Counted from the first letter of the stretch, positions 45,723 to 57,682 are shown. The stretch is DNA of 64,000 nt from Parvularculaceae bacterium (GCA_028280115.1 JANQMJ010000015.1:124001-188000), one strand, 5' to 3'. A program made the numbers and translations. The notes: a model not told the origin generated them from the letters alone.

Positions 45723-46017
45723 AGGCGGGCGCGCCGTCGAACGTCGACATGCCGAAGGCGCCGAGCTTGACGTTGCCGGAAAGGGCGCCGCCCTCTTCTG
45801 TCCCTTCGAATTCGAGGGTGAGCGGCATCGGCGAGGTCACCTTGGCGTGCCATTTCAGCGTATTGCCTTCAACCGTGCCGTTTTCAACCTGCGTCGTGCC
45901 GTCCGAGCCCGACATTTCCCCGGTCAGCGCGTCGCCTTCCTGCTTCAGGGTCAAAACAGCGTTCCGATCGCCCATGGGCGTTTTGATCGTCAGGTTCCAC
46001 TTGCCGTCAATGGCCAT
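45721..46017 (-). CDS. Small beta-rich conserved protein, unknown
   Basis: 98 residues; AGGAGG lies 7 nt upstream of the ATG, an excellent ribosome site. Alternating strands (GKWNLTIKTPMGDRNAVLTL, GDALTGEMSGSDG, GALSGNVKLGAFG) suggest a small lipocalin-like or beta-barrel fold with the internal repeat LTGE/LSGN. No signal peptide. Function not recognised. Confidence 0.7.
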   Translation of the reverse strand: MAIDGKWNLTIKTPMGDRNAVLTLKQEGDALTGEMSGSDGTTQVENGTVEGNTLKWHAKVTSPMPLTLEFEGTEEGGALSGNVKLGAFGMSTFDGAPA

Positions 46018-46243
46018 TTATATCCTCCTGTTCGGGACCCGTCGGGACCCGCCTTCAAATAATGCGGGCCGACCTTAGCGATTGGCGCTACCGGTGCAAG
46101 AGGCGGACGCAGAACCGCAAGCCTGACAGGCAAGGACCCGACCATTTCGGTCCGAGACCGGTTATCGGTAGGGCGCCCTCGATTAATTGGTACGGCTCGG
46201 CGACATACGCACAGCGTAATCCATGCAGACAACGCGGGCGCCG

Positions 46244-46543
46244 TCAGCCCTTACGGCGGGCAGTCTCGCGCCAGCTTTCCATCGCCTGCGAAATCGCGAA
46301 GGTCTCGCGATATTTCGGCGAGTCCGACGGGCGCGGCGGACGCTCGGCTGTCAGCGCCATGATCTCCGCCAGCTTGTTATGCGCCGCGCCCGACTGCCCC
46401 GCGCCGATATAGGCGTGCAGTTCCACGAGCGAGTCTGAAAGCGGATCGTCCGCGCGAATGACGAAATAGGGCTCATCCTCTGCGAGGTCATGATAGCAGT
46501 CAAATTGCGACTTGTTGGCTTTAGAGCCGAGGGGGGCGGACAT
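46244..46543 (-). CDS. Small hypothetical cytoplasmic protein
   Basis: 99 residues from the ATG at 46543 (GAAGGAAA upstream); upstream in-frame text is not protein-like. Hydrophilic, helical: KSQFDCYHDLAEDEPYFVIR, LVELHAYIGAGQSG and a C-terminal helix ESWRETARRKG. No family recognised. 90 bp separates it from the large receptor-channel gene, which ends upstream of it on the same strand; they could share a transcript. The 226 bp beyond its stop (46018-46243) holds only short direct repeats (GGGACCCG twice near 46035). Confidence 0.55.
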   Translation of the reverse strand: MSAPLGSKANKSQFDCYHDLAEDEPYFVIRADDPLSDSLVELHAYIGAGQSGAAHNKLAEIMALTAERPPRPSDSPKYRETFAISQAMESWRETARRKG

Positions 46544-46633
46544 GGGAAAATTTCCTTCAGCGGGCACGTTACCCTTGCGCGATTCGGAGCGCATCCATGA
46601 ATTTTTCCATCTCCGCTTACGGCTGCGCATTTT

Positions 46634-49600
46634 TCAGACTTGCGCATCTTCCGGTGGGCACTCTGGTTTCACAACTAGCTGCGCATTATTGGTGGAAGGT
46701 TCTATTTCTGCCCACTCATCGCGAGTCAGCCAGTCATCTCTACGCCGGTCAAGCACGACGACAAGCTGGTCGCCAGCTTGCACGTTCGACTGCGCGATGC
46801 GTTTGCCAAGCACCGTTCGAAAATGAAACTCGAAATCTCCAGCTTGGTTTTTTAAATTCTCCTGTTGCGTGACCGGCAGCCAGCCTATCAGACGGAAACC
46901 TTCAATGCGCGACTTTAGAATCGCTGCATAAGGCTGGCCGCAAATGCCATCGCTCTCTTTAACTTCAAATGAATAAAGATGAACATGGTCGGTGACATTT
47001 AGGAGCGCGACGACATAGTCAAGTATCCGGCTCTTCTCGTATATTTCTTTTGTTAAAAACCGTTCAACCAGCGTGAGGCTGCAAATTATGCCTGTCGCCC
47101 CCGCTGTTTTAAACATTTCCCGATTCTTCGCATTTAATGCTTCAACAGTGATTTGCACCGGATGATCAGGTTGACAGTCTTGAAAATACTTATCCAAAAG
47201 ACGCGTGTTTAATATCGTAGTTGCATCTATTTCATTGATGTCGATGTCCGTACTACATGCGCTTCGTTGTCCTTTATTCGTCAGCAAAATGACATGGCTG
47301 TAAATCACATCAGGGTTGAGGCATGCGGAAATTTCCTCATTAGTCATCAACCGCGTCGGCGCAGGGTGCCCGTCCAGATGAGTTTCATCATTAAGAACAT
47401 TGAGCCCATCATGAATAGTCGCAAGCTCATCGTCACCGAAGAGTAGAATGCCACCTGGTTTTTTACGCCTAACGCAAATATCTTCAGCAGTGATTTCCTT
47501 GCTATTATCGATTGCAGATACGTCCCGGCGCTGCGCGATCGCTTTTCTATTACGTGCACTGAATATCAGCACGTTTGAATCCTGAAGAACCGTAGATCGG
47601 CCGGCCTTTGTGGTCAGTGGCAGGAAAAACGGTTTATTGTCTTCTACCGCCTCAATACCGCTGTGAAAGGATGACTCGAAAAGCCCGTGCTCCCGTTCCT
47701 GGCCCAGCACCAGACCAACAAGGTTAGCGCCGCGTCGAATAAGGTGTTGGTGAGCCTTGTAGGCCGGTTCGCCAGAGATTTTCTCACCAATTATTTTCTC
47801 TACTTCTTTCACTGGTTCAGCAATGAACTGATCCTGCTTATTATAAGTAAGCACGTCAAAAATAAAATCGATCAACAGCGGGCTTACAGTGGACAATACC
47901 GCCATCCTCGCGATCAACTTGTCGGGTGAGATAAGCGTGTTACACCCGCATGCCACAAAATGGGAGATATTTTTATCGAAAGCTAATTCAGCGCAAATAT
48001 GCATTTCCTCGCTGATTGCGCGCAGATTCATTACTGTAAGAACACCTGTCAGATTTCCCTTTTCCCTGTGCTTGCAATCGCACAGCACAATTGCTGTTTT
48101 CGCCTTGTAAGCGTTAGCTTCTTTGAGGTTATCCCGATTGGAGCTGTCGCCCTGGCAATAGTGCACATATCGCTGATCAAAGTTGTACTTTTCAATAGGC
48201 GAGCCATCGCCGCAGTCTGCAATAATCGTTACTTCCCGCTTTTCGTCGACGTCTTCGCCCGTCAAGCTAAAAATTATACCTGGTGCTTTCTCATTCCAGC
48301 CGCAAATAAGAACATGCTCGGATTGCGTTGAACATGTTTCACCTCGCAATCGCTTTTCTCGCGTGCGGTTGCTTTGTGCGATAAGAAAAAAAATCAGCGT
48401 GACCGGCCCCATGATGCCAACCAGGGCCATAAAATTCGCAATGAGGAGCCCGGCCGTGCTTTGCGGCAAAGTATCTTGAAGAGTTAAGCCGCTCACCACA
48501 AAGGAAAAGAGCCAGAATGCTCCATCCCATAAATTCATGCCCACAAATTCGTTATCGATATTATTCGTTCGCGAATAGGTCGCCTCGGTCAACTGCACAA
48601 ACCAGAACGAAACGATAAGGGTGATGACGACGGCGCTAATAGCAATAACGACGGGCGCAATTCGCGCGACAAAGTCAACAGCGCGCTGACGGGCGCTCAA
48701 CTCCCCGCTTGCAGATGTTTCCCCAAGGCGGTTGTAAGTCGTGCGATAGCGCACAGCCAGATAACAAATTAGCAAAATAATGAACCAAGCCAACAGTGAA
48801 ACGCTGACCAGCGCGCGAATTGGCCAGACGGCCTTGACGTACCCTGCCCTGGCCAATTCTACTGAAACAACGTTGTGGTAAGGAATGGGGTGCGATGCAA
48901 GCGCTATTTCAAGCTGGCCAAGCGTTGGCCAGCTTGCCCGCAACTGAGGCCATGCATCAATAATCTGTCGAGCTAAAATCGCGGCGTCATTGCGCGAAAC
49001 GCCGTCAGAAAGGACAAGATACGCTGTAACGCTTAAATGCGTATCGCTGCTCTCATCGGATCCAGTGATAACTGTAGGTTTATAGTAAGTGTATTGTTCC
49101 GACAGCAACTGAATCAGCCGCAACGGGAGGATAAGCAACTGAATGTTATCGTTGTCTCCCAGCGCCGTCAGTTGACCGGTAACAAAAGCAGCATCGATAT
49201 CTCCGCCTCGCAGCTGCGCAAGACTTTCAGCTTGAGCAAGATAGCGCGAATTAAAATCCACGCCTTCGGTCAAACCCACCTCATCGAGAATATGCATGGC
49301 GTTATAATAGGTTCCCGACTGTCGAGGGCCGACGCTGACCCTTTTCCCGCGCAAGTCGCCAAGCAAGCTTATGTCGGCGTTATCGCGCACGACCACCTGC
49401 ACATATTCTTCGAAGAGCGGGAAAAGGCTTTTGAAATCTGTAAACCGCGTTAGATCATTTTGCCCGCGATAAATATAGTGCGCCAAGTCATTTTGTACGA
49501 TGGCGGCGTCTAACTCACCGTTTGCGAGTTTGTTCAAGTTATCAAGCGTGCCGCTGGTTTCGATCACCTCAATAGGCGTTTCCAGTCGCTCCGCCATTTC

Positions 49601-49720
49601 ATTTGCAAGCGCATAGTAAGCGCCGCCAGACTGCCCGGAACCTAGCTTCAATGGCGCTCCGACCAACCGCGCGTGCCCGCTGTTTGCAAATAAAAATAGT
49701 GCAAAGACAAGCACGTTCAA
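46634..49720 (-). CDS. TAXI-type solute-binding receptor fused to an RCK-gated ion-channel-like protein
   Basis: 1028 residues. Domain order seen: signal peptide (1-18); TAXI/TRAP-type solute-binding domain (20-295; LGSGQSGGAYYALANEMAE, GELDAAIVQNDLAHYI, GKRVSVGPRQSGTYYNA); helix 1 (300-323); cytosolic linker; helix 2 (353-376); pore-loop-like segment (397-418, FVVSGLTLQ); helix 3 (422-449); RCK/TrkA-N fold (468-630, HVLICGWNEKAP as in CASTOR/POLLUX-type channels); TrkA-C-like (650-725); second RCK-like fold (757-905, GILLFGDDE); C-terminal domain. Positive-inside charges fit. No TVGYG filter, so ion choice is unknown. TTG start lacks a clear ribosome site. G+C is lower than around it, suggesting transfer. 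Confidence 0.85.
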   Translation of the reverse strand: MNVLVFALFLFANSGHARLVGAPLKLGSGQSGGAYYALANEMAERLETPIEVIETSGTLDNLNKLANGELDAAIVQNDLAHYIYRGQNDLTRFTDFKSLFPLFEEYVQVVVRDNADISLLGDLRGKRVSVGPRQSGTYYNAMHILDEVGLTEGVDFNSRYLAQAESLAQLRGGDIDAAFVTGQLTALGDNDNIQLLILPLRLIQLLSEQYTYYKPTVITGSDESSDTHLSVTAYLVLSDGVSRNDAAILARQIIDAWPQLRASWPTLGQLEIALASHPIPYHNVVSVELARAGYVKAVWPIRALVSVSLLAWFIILLICYLAVRYRTTYNRLGETSASGELSARQRAVDFVARIAPVVIAISAVVITLIVSFWFVQLTEATYSRTNNIDNEFVGMNLWDGAFWLFSFVVSGLTLQDTLPQSTAGLLIANFMALVGIMGPVTLIFFLIAQSNRTREKRLRGETCSTQSEHVLICGWNEKAPGIIFSLTGEDVDEKREVTIIADCGDGSPIEKYNFDQRYVHYCQGDSSNRDNLKEANAYKAKTAIVLCDCKHREKGNLTGVLTVMNLRAISEEMHICAELAFDKNISHFVACGCNTLISPDKLIARMAVLSTVSPLLIDFIFDVLTYNKQDQFIAEPVKEVEKIIGEKISGEPAYKAHQHLIRRGANLVGLVLGQEREHGLFESSFHSGIEAVEDNKPFFLPLTTKAGRSTVLQDSNVLIFSARNRKAIAQRRDVSAIDNSKEITAEDICVRRKKPGGILLFGDDELATIHDGLNVLNDETHLDGHPAPTRLMTNEEISACLNPDVIYSHVILLTNKGQRSACSTDIDINEIDATTILNTRLLDKYFQDCQPDHPVQITVEALNAKNREMFKTAGATGIICSLTLVERFLTKEIYEKSRILDYVVALLNVTDHVHLYSFEVKESDGICGQPYAAILKSRIEGFRLIGWLPVTQQENLKNQAGDFEFHFRTVLGKRIAQSNVQAGDQLVVVLDRRRDDWLTRDEWAEIEPSTNNAQLVVKPECPPEDAQV

Positions 49721-49830
49721 AATGTATAGAAGTAATTTAATAATCTCCGCCCATTCTATTGCGGAAAGTATTAGCTCTTCTTACCCTCTATAGGCAAGTC
49801 AACTAGACATTTCTTAAATCAGAAGCAGTT

Positions 49831-51816
<1,986 letters not shown>

Positions 51817-51829
51817 CTCGCCAACACCT

Positions 51830-53791
51830 TTACCGGTTGAATTTCTTCTCGACGCTCTGTCTCATCTGTTCCAGCGCGTCTTCGAACCGCCGCGGTCCGT
51901 CTTCCCCTTCCTGATCGCCGGCCTCGTTTGGCCGGTTCAGATTGACCGTCTCTTGCCGCGCCGCCGCGGCCGCCTTCCAGGCTTCATCGCCTTCTGTGAA
52001 TATCTGAGACGCTGATCGGGCGACTTCCTGCTTGAGGGTGGATTCAAACAGATGAAGCGCCAGGGCGTTTTTAAAACCCTGCTCGACCTCGTCTATCTCA
52101 GCTTCGGGGCGGAGGAATCGATGTTTCGAGAGCTCAGGATCGCCAAGGATCCGCTCCAAGGAGCCTGCCGCGCCGGTCTGGCTGAGATGGCTTTTCAGTT
52201 CAGCGCTGTCAAGGCCGGGGTCGGCCGAAAACGCCGATATAACCTCGGCGAGCAGCGCTTTGAGCCCTGCATCGGCGAGATCGAGGTCAAAAAAGGCGGG
52301 CTCCTGGCGTTCCAGCAGCCGGGGGTGGCTGACGGCGGCGAGCACCAAAACGGCCTCGCGCGTCCATTGGGAGGGCGCGCCGCGGCGTTTGAGCCCCGGC
52401 GACGGGCGGGCCGGCTCGATGAACCGAAAGCCCTGCCCCTTTGGCCGTCCCCGGAAGGGATTGCGATCATCGGTCCGCGCGGATGGACCGAATGGCGTCT
52501 GCCGGTCGCGCGCCGGCGGACTGAAATAGGCGTCAAGACGAGCGGCGAGTTCGGCGCCATAAGCCCCGAGCACATCCCGGTCCTCGATAGTTTTGACAAG
52601 CTCGCGCAGATGCGCCTTGAGCGCCGCACGGCGTTCGGGGGTATCAAGCGGACGCGCCGCCTTTTCGCGTTCCCAGAGAACGTCGACCAACGGTTCGGCC
52701 TCGGCCAGGACGTTTTCGAACGCCGCCGCGCCCGCCGCGCGCACAAGATCGTCCGGGTCCTGGCCTTGCGGCAGAAAGGCGAAGGAAAGCGACTTGCCGG
52801 GCTTGAGCATCGGCAAGGCGCGATCAATCGCCCGATGCGCCGCGCCGAGCCCCGCCTTGTCGCCGTCAAAGCAAAGCACCGGCTCGTCCGAGACGCGCCA
52901 CAGCAAGGCGAGCTGGCTTTCGGTGAGCGCCGTGCCGAGCGGCGCCACGGCGCGGCGAACGCCTGCGCCCCACAGGGCGATGACGTCCATATAGCCTTCA
53001 CAGACGATAAGGGCGGCTTTGTCCTCCGCCGCCGCCTGACGCGCGCGCGTGAAGTTGTAGAGCACCGAGCCCTTGTGAAAGAGCGGCGTTTCCGGCGAGT
53101 TGAGATATTTGGCGCGGGCATCGGGATCGAGCGCGCGGCCGCCAAAGGCGATCACCCGGTCCCGATTGCCCAGAATCGGAAACATGATGCGGTTTCGGAA
53201 CCGGTCGTAGCTTTCGCCGCCGTCATCCGGCTTGATGAGCAGCCCGGCTTCGATGAGCGTTTCTTCCGAAAAGCCCTTATTGATCAGGGCGTCCTTGAGC
53301 GCGTTGCGACCCGCCGGCGCATAGCCGATGGCAAAGGCGTCGATCTGCGCATCGGTGACGCCCCGTTCACGCAGATAGTCGCGGGCATGGCGTCCGTCGG
53401 CGCGGCGCAGCATGTCGGCATAGTATTTTCCCGCAGCCGCGCAGGTCTCGGCGAGCCCTTTGGCCTTTTCGGCCCGCTCCGCTTCGCCCGGACGCTCCGC
53501 CGGCAGGGGCAGGCCGGCTTCCTCGGCGAGGCGCTCCACCGCCTCATGAAACGAAAGACGCTGGGTTTCCTGCAGGAAGGCGATGACGTCGCCATGCTTG
53601 CCCGAAGAAAAGCAGTGGTAAAATCCCTTCTGATCGTTGACGAAGAAACTTGGGGTTTTTTCTTTGGTGAAGGGAGAAAGCCCAGCCCATTCATTGCCTT
53701 GCTTTTTTAACTTCACATAGCGCCCGATGACCGTCGACGGCCTCAGGCGGGCCTTGAGCTCATCGAGAAAGTCGGGTGTGAAGCGCGGCAT
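51830..53791 (-). CDS. dnaG: DNA primase, zinc ligands replaced
   Basis: 653 residues. Synthesises RNA primers for replication. The N-terminal domain reads [15 protein letters not shown] and [13 protein letters not shown], so three of the four usual zinc ligands (Cys, His, second Cys of the last pair) are Ser/Thr/Ser; only one Cys remains. The TOPRIM core is intact ([34 protein letters not shown]). The C-terminal helicase-binding region is present though divergent. I believe this zinc loss occurs in other Alphaproteobacteria. Divergent from typA by 180 bp. Confidence 0.95.
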   Translation of the reverse strand: MPRFTPDFLDELKARLRPSTVIGRYVKLKKQGNEWAGLSPFTKEKTPSFFVNDQKGFYHCFSSGKHGDVIAFLQETQRLSFHEAVERLAEEAGLPLPAERPGEAERAEKAKGLAETCAAAGKYYADMLRRADGRHARDYLRERGVTDAQIDAFAIGYAPAGRNALKDALINKGFSEETLIEAGLLIKPDDGGESYDRFRNRIMFPILGNRDRVIAFGGRALDPDARAKYLNSPETPLFHKGSVLYNFTRARQAAAEDKAALIVCEGYMDVIALWGAGVRRAVAPLGTALTESQLALLWRVSDEPVLCFDGDKAGLGAAHRAIDRALPMLKPGKSLSFAFLPQGQDPDDLVRAAGAAAFENVLAEAEPLVDVLWEREKAARPLDTPERRAALKAHLRELVKTIEDRDVLGAYGAELAARLDAYFSPPARDRQTPFGPSARTDDRNPFRGRPKGQGFRFIEPARPSPGLKRRGAPSQWTREAVLVLAAVSHPRLLERQEPAFFDLDLADAGLKALLAEVISAFSADPGLDSAELKSHLSQTGAAGSLERILGDPELSKHRFLRPEAEIDEVEQGFKNALALHLFESTLKQEVARSASQIFTEGDEAWKAAAAARQETVNLNRPNEAGDQEGEDGPRRFEDALEQMRQSVEKKFNR

Positions 53792-53971
53792 GGGTGCAAT
53801 CCGCCGGACATAGCAGGCGCGCTGCGTTTAATAAACGCGCTTGCTGATTCGGTTCCGGCATAGGGTGCGGGAAAGGGCGCGGCGGCAAAAGCGCTCATTA
53901 TCCCCAAACTGGGCGCCCCCGGCCGCGAAAGTCCTTGCATGGGCGGCAAAAAACCCCCACTTCGCCGCACC

Positions 53972-55828
53972 ATGACGCAACGCAATATCGATCTGCGCAA
54001 TATCGCCATCATCGCCCATGTGGATCATGGCAAGACGACGCTCGTCGACGAGATGCTGCGTCAGTCGGGCGCCGTGCGCGCCGGCGCGGACATGGCCGAA
54101 CGGGCGATGGATTCGAACGCCATCGAGCGCGAGCGCGGCATCACCATTCTCGCCAAATGCACCAGCGTATTGTGGGAAGGCGGTCAGACGAACGCGTCGC
54201 CGGTCCGGATCAATATCGTCGATACGCCCGGTCACGCCGATTTCGGCGGCGAAGTCGAGCGCATCCTTTCCATGGTCGACGGCTGCCTCTTGCTCATCGA
54301 CGCCGCCGAAGGGCCGATGCCCCAGACCAAATTCGTATTGTCCAAAGCGCTCGCACTGGGTCTGAAACCCATCGTCGTCCTCAACAAGATCGACCGGGCG
54401 GGCGCGGCGCCGGACAGAGCGCTGAACGAAGCGTTCGATCTTTTCGCCGCGCTGGGCGCGAGCGACGAGCAGCTCGACTTTCCCGCGCTCTACGCCGCCG
54501 GCCGTGACGGCTGGGCCGCGTTCAGCCTTGATGATCCGCACGATAATCTCGCGCCGCTTTTTGAAACCGTCATCGCACATGTGCCGCCGCCGGCCGTGGA
54601 AGGCGGCGATGCGGCGCCGTTTCGCATGCTGGCGACGACGCTGGAGGCCGATCCCTATCTCGGCCGCATCCTGACCGGGCGCATTGTCTCCGGCGCGGCG
54701 CGGCCGGGCGTGACGATGAAAGCGCTCTCACGCGACGGCGAAGCCGTAGAACAGGCGCGCGTCACCAAGGTGCTCGCCTTTCGCGGCCTCAAGCGCCAGC
54801 CCGTTGACCAAGCCTTTCCCGGCGACATCGTGGCGCTTGCGGGTTTTTCGCGCGCCTCGGTGGCCGATACGATCTGCGATCTCGACGTCACAGAGCCCCT
54901 GCCCGCCCAGCCGATCGACCCGCCGACGCTGTCGATCACCATATCGGCCAACGACTCGCCGCTGGCCGGCCGCGAAGGCGACAAGGTGCAGTCCCGCGTC
55001 ATTCGCGAGCGCCTGTTGCGTCAGGCCGAAGGCGATGTCGCCATCTCGGTTCGCGAGACCGAAAGCAAGGACGCCTTTGAAGTCGCCGGCCGCGGCGAAT
55101 TGCAGCTTGGCGTGCTGATCGAGAACATGCGCCGGGAAGGGTTCGAGCTTGCGGTGTCGCGCCCGCGCGTCGTGACCCGCACGGACGGCGATGGAACCGT
55201 TCTCGAACCCATCGAGGAAGTCGTCATCGATGTGGATGACGCGTTTTCCGGCGCTGTCATCGAAAAGCTGTCGCAGAAAAAGGCCGAACTTGCGGAGATG
55301 AAACCCTCCGGCGCCGGCAAGACGCGGCTGATCCTGCATGCGCCCTCGCGCGCGCTGATCGGCTATCACGGCGAATTTCTCACCGACACGCGCGGCACCG
55401 GCGTCATGAACCGGTCTTATCGCGAACACGCGCCCCACAAGGGTCCCATCGAGGGACGGCGCAACGGCATGCTGATCTCCAATGGCGACGGCGCGGCCGT
55501 GCCCTATGCGCTGTGGAACCTGGAAGAGCGCGGCGTCATGTTCATCGCGCCCGGCGAGCAAGTCTATGAGGGCATGATCATCGGCGAGAACGCCAAGGCC
55601 GAAGACCTCGACGTCAATCCCCTGAAAGCCAAGCAGCTCACCAATATCCGCGCCGCCGGCAAGGACGAGGCCGTGCGCATGACCCCGCCGCGGCGGCTCA
55701 CGCTGGAGCGCGCCATCGCCTATATCGATGATGACGAACTGGTCGAAGTGACGCCAAAGTCCGTCCGTCTGCGGAAAAAGGCGCTCAAGCCCCACTTGCG
55801 CAAAAAACGGGCGAAGGACACCGGCTGA
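53972..55828 (+). CDS. typA: Translational GTPase TypA/BipA
   Basis: 618 residues from the Met at 53972; an ATG at 53939 would add 11 basic residues not typical of the family. Ribosome-binding GTPase needed for ribosome assembly or stress growth. G motifs IIAHVDHGKTTLVDEML, DTPGHADFGGEVER and VLNKIDR; the BipA C-terminal domain with LIGYHGEFLTDTRGTGVMNR and ENAKAEDLDVNPLKAKQLTN is complete. It stands between dnaG and yqeY. Confidence 0.97.
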   Translation: MTQRNIDLRNIAIIAHVDHGKTTLVDEMLRQSGAVRAGADMAERAMDSNAIERERGITILAKCTSVLWEGGQTNASPVRINIVDTPGHADFGGEVERILSMVDGCLLLIDAAEGPMPQTKFVLSKALALGLKPIVVLNKIDRAGAAPDRALNEAFDLFAALGASDEQLDFPALYAAGRDGWAAFSLDDPHDNLAPLFETVIAHVPPPAVEGGDAAPFRMLATTLEADPYLGRILTGRIVSGAARPGVTMKALSRDGEAVEQARVTKVLAFRGLKRQPVDQAFPGDIVALAGFSRASVADTICDLDVTEPLPAQPIDPPTLSITISANDSPLAGREGDKVQSRVIRERLLRQAEGDVAISVRETESKDAFEVAGRGELQLGVLIENMRREGFELAVSRPRVVTRTDGDGTVLEPIEEVVIDVDDAFSGAVIEKLSQKKAELAEMKPSGAGKTRLILHAPSRALIGYHGEFLTDTRGTGVMNRSYREHAPHKGPIEGRRNGMLISNGDGAAVPYALWNLEERGVMFIAPGEQVYEGMIIGENAKAEDLDVNPLKAKQLTNIRAAGKDEAVRMTPPRRLTLERAIAYIDDDELVEVTPKSVRLRKKALKPHLRKKRAKDTG

Positions 55829-55845
55829 TCAGGCCGCGCGCAGAC

Positions 55846-56304
55846 CTAAGTCAGCTTCTCTTTCATGAGCTTGCCGGCGCAGCCGAAATCCATGGCGCCG
55901 GTGTAGCGCTCCTTAAGCGCGCCCATGCATTTGCCCATGTCCTTCAGTCCGGATGCGTCATATTCCTCGATGACGTCGGCGACGGCGGATTTGATTTCGG
56001 CTTCGGAAAGCTGGCGCGGCAGGAAGTCCTTGATGACTTCGATTTCGCTGCGCTCCTGCTCGGCGAGTTCGGGCCGGCCGCCAGCGTCAAACGCTTCCGC
56101 GCTTTCTTCGCGCTGTTTGACCATCTTGGTCAGGATCGCGAGGATTTCATCGTCGCTCACGCCGTCGCAACGGTCTTCGCCGCGCGCGGCGATGTCGCGG
56201 TCCTTAATGGCCGCGTTAATCAGTCGCAGCGTGGCGACGCGCAGCTTGTCGTCTTTTGCTTTCATGGCGCTTCGAAGCGCGGCGTCGATTTGCTCCCTGA
56301 GCAT
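55846..56304 (-). CDS. GatB/YqeY domain protein
   Basis: 152 residues from the ATG at 56304 (GGAGA 7 nt upstream). YqeY fold: REQIDAALRSAMKAKDDKLRVATLRLINAAIKDRDI, then KQREESAEAFDAGGRPELAEQE, and the UBA-like C-terminus DMGKCMGALKERY. Similar to the tRNA-binding tail of GatB, role uncertain. Divergent from carA, as in other Alphaproteobacteria. Confidence 0.94.
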   Translation of the reverse strand: MLREQIDAALRSAMKAKDDKLRVATLRLINAAIKDRDIAARGEDRCDGVSDDEILAILTKMVKQREESAEAFDAGGRPELAEQERSEIEVIKDFLPRQLSEAEIKSAVADVIEEYDASGLKDMGKCMGALKERYTGAMDFGCAGKLMKEKLT

Positions 56305-56385
56305 CGGTGATTCTCCAAACATCCTCGACGGCGCGTTTCAAATTTCGCGCCGAGAAACCCCAATTGAATTTATCTGTTTGTTTCA

Positions 56386-56402
56386 GATGGATAAATTCCA
56401 TC
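56386..56402. promoter_or_regulatory. Inverted repeat upstream of carA
   Basis: GATGGA-TAAAT-TCCATC, six exact pairs, 13 bp before the carA -35-like box and between carA and yqeY. It could bind a regulator of arginine/pyrimidine synthesis, or of yqeY. No regulator is known from the window. Confidence 0.35.
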
Positions 56403-56414
56403 TTATCCGTTTTG

Positions 56415-56443
56415 TTGACCCTGTCGGCGCCTTCGCATAGCTT
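56415..56443 (+). promoter_or_regulatory. Candidate sigma-70 promoter of carA
   Basis: TTGACC (56415-56420), 17-bp spacer, TAGCTT (56438-56443). Starts about 70 bp before the carA ATG. The -35 matches the consensus at five of six positions; the -10 at four. Confidence 0.45.
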
Positions 56444-56512
56444 CCGGCCGGTTTGCGCGGGGCGCGCTGAGGTTTTGCCCACCGCGTCAACGCCGCGAAG
56501 AGATATGCTTTC

Positions 56513-57682
56513 ATGAAAATTAGTCAAGGCGCCTCTCGACCGTTCACCGCAGCCCTGGTTCTGGCAGACGGTACAACGGTTTACGGCGAGGGCCTGGGCG
56601 CCGTCGGAGAAGCCGTCGGCGAGGTCTGTTTCAATACGGCGATGAGCGGTTATCAGGAGATTTTGACCGACCCGTCCTATGCTGGCCAGATCGTCACCTT
56701 TACCTTTCCGCATATCGGCAATGTTGGCGTTAATGCCGAGGACGTCGAAAACGCCTCCCCCGCTGCGGCGACAGCGGCCCGCGGCGCGGTGTTTCGCGCC
56801 ATGGCGACCAGCCCGTCGAACTATCGCGCCCAGCTCGATCTTTCCGCCTGGATGCGCCGCCGCGGCATTGTCGCGATCGCCGGCGTCGACACCCGTGCGC
56901 TGACCGCGCGCATCCGCGAACAGGGGATGCCCCATGGGACGATCGCCCATAGCCCCTCGGGCCGGTTCGATACCGACGCCATGCTCAAACGCGCCCAGGA
57001 ATGGGCGGGCCTTGAAGGACGCGATCTCGCCAAAGACGTCACGACCCTGCAGTCCTACGCCCATGACGAGACAGGCTGGGAATGGCCTTCCGGCTACGGC
57101 GTTCGAACCGCGACAGGCCCGCATATCGTCGTCATCGACTATGGCGTCAAACGCAACATCCTGCGCCGGCTCGCCAGCGAGGGTTGCCGCGTCACGGTGG
57201 TGACGGCGACGGCCGCATTCGAGGACATTATGGAAAAGCGCCCCGATGGCGTGGTGTTGTCCAACGGCCCTGGCGATCCGGCAGCGACCGGCGAATACGC
57301 CGTTCCGGTGATCCGCAAGCTGATCGAAAACAAAATTCCTGTTTTGGGCATTTGTCTCGGCCATCAAATGCTGGCCCTCGCCGCCGGGGCCAAGACGAAA
57401 AAGATGGCCCAGGGCCATCACGGCGCCAACCATCCGGTCAAGGATCTCGCCACCGGCAAGGTCGAGATCGTTTCCATGAATCACGGCTTTACGGTCGACG
57501 GCGAAAGCCTGCCGGACCATGTCGCAGAGACCCATGTCTCGCTGTTCGACGGCTCCAATTGCGGCCTTGCGCTGAAAGACGCCCCGGCGCTCTCCATCCA
57601 GTATCATCCGGAAGCCTCGCCTGGGCCTCAGGACAGTTTTTATATCTTTCGGCGTTTTGTGGACCGGCTCAAGGCCGCTTAA
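56513..57682 (+). CDS. carA: Carbamoyl-phosphate synthase small subunit
   Basis: 389 residues. Supplies ammonia from glutamine to CarB for arginine and pyrimidine synthesis. N-terminal domain VCFNTAMSGYQEILTDPSY; class I glutamine amidotransferase domain with nucleophile Cys in VLGICLGHQMLALAAG and His/Glu in QYHPEASPG. carB is not in the window. A hairpin follows at the stop. Confidence 0.97.
   Translation: MKISQGASRPFTAALVLADGTTVYGEGLGAVGEAVGEVCFNTAMSGYQEILTDPSYAGQIVTFTFPHIGNVGVNAEDVENASPAAATAARGAVFRAMATSPSNYRAQLDLSAWMRRRGIVAIAGVDTRALTARIREQGMPHGTIAHSPSGRFDTDAMLKRAQEWAGLEGRDLAKDVTTLQSYAHDETGWEWPSGYGVRTATGPHIVVIDYGVKRNILRRLASEGCRVTVVTATAAFEDIMEKRPDGVVLSNGPGDPAATGEYAVPVIRKLIENKIPVLGICLGHQMLALAAGAKTKKMAQGHHGANHPVKDLATGKVEIVSMNHGFTVDGESLPDHVAETHVSLFDGSNCGLALKDAPALSIQYHPEASPGPQDSFYIFRRFVDRLKAA

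Noticed and set aside
46076..46243. Possible tRNA or small RNA in the gap after the 98-residue gene
   Set aside because: Only short imperfect repeats; no cloverleaf and no terminator.
52052..53710. 552-codon open frame on the plus strand over dnaG
   Set aside because: Antisense shadow of primase; composition driven by opposite-strand codon bias.
56216..57607. 463-codon open frame on the minus strand over carA and yqeY
   Set aside because: It is the antisense of conserved carA, low-complexity Arg/Gly/Ala-rich, and matches no family; a G+C-rich shadow.
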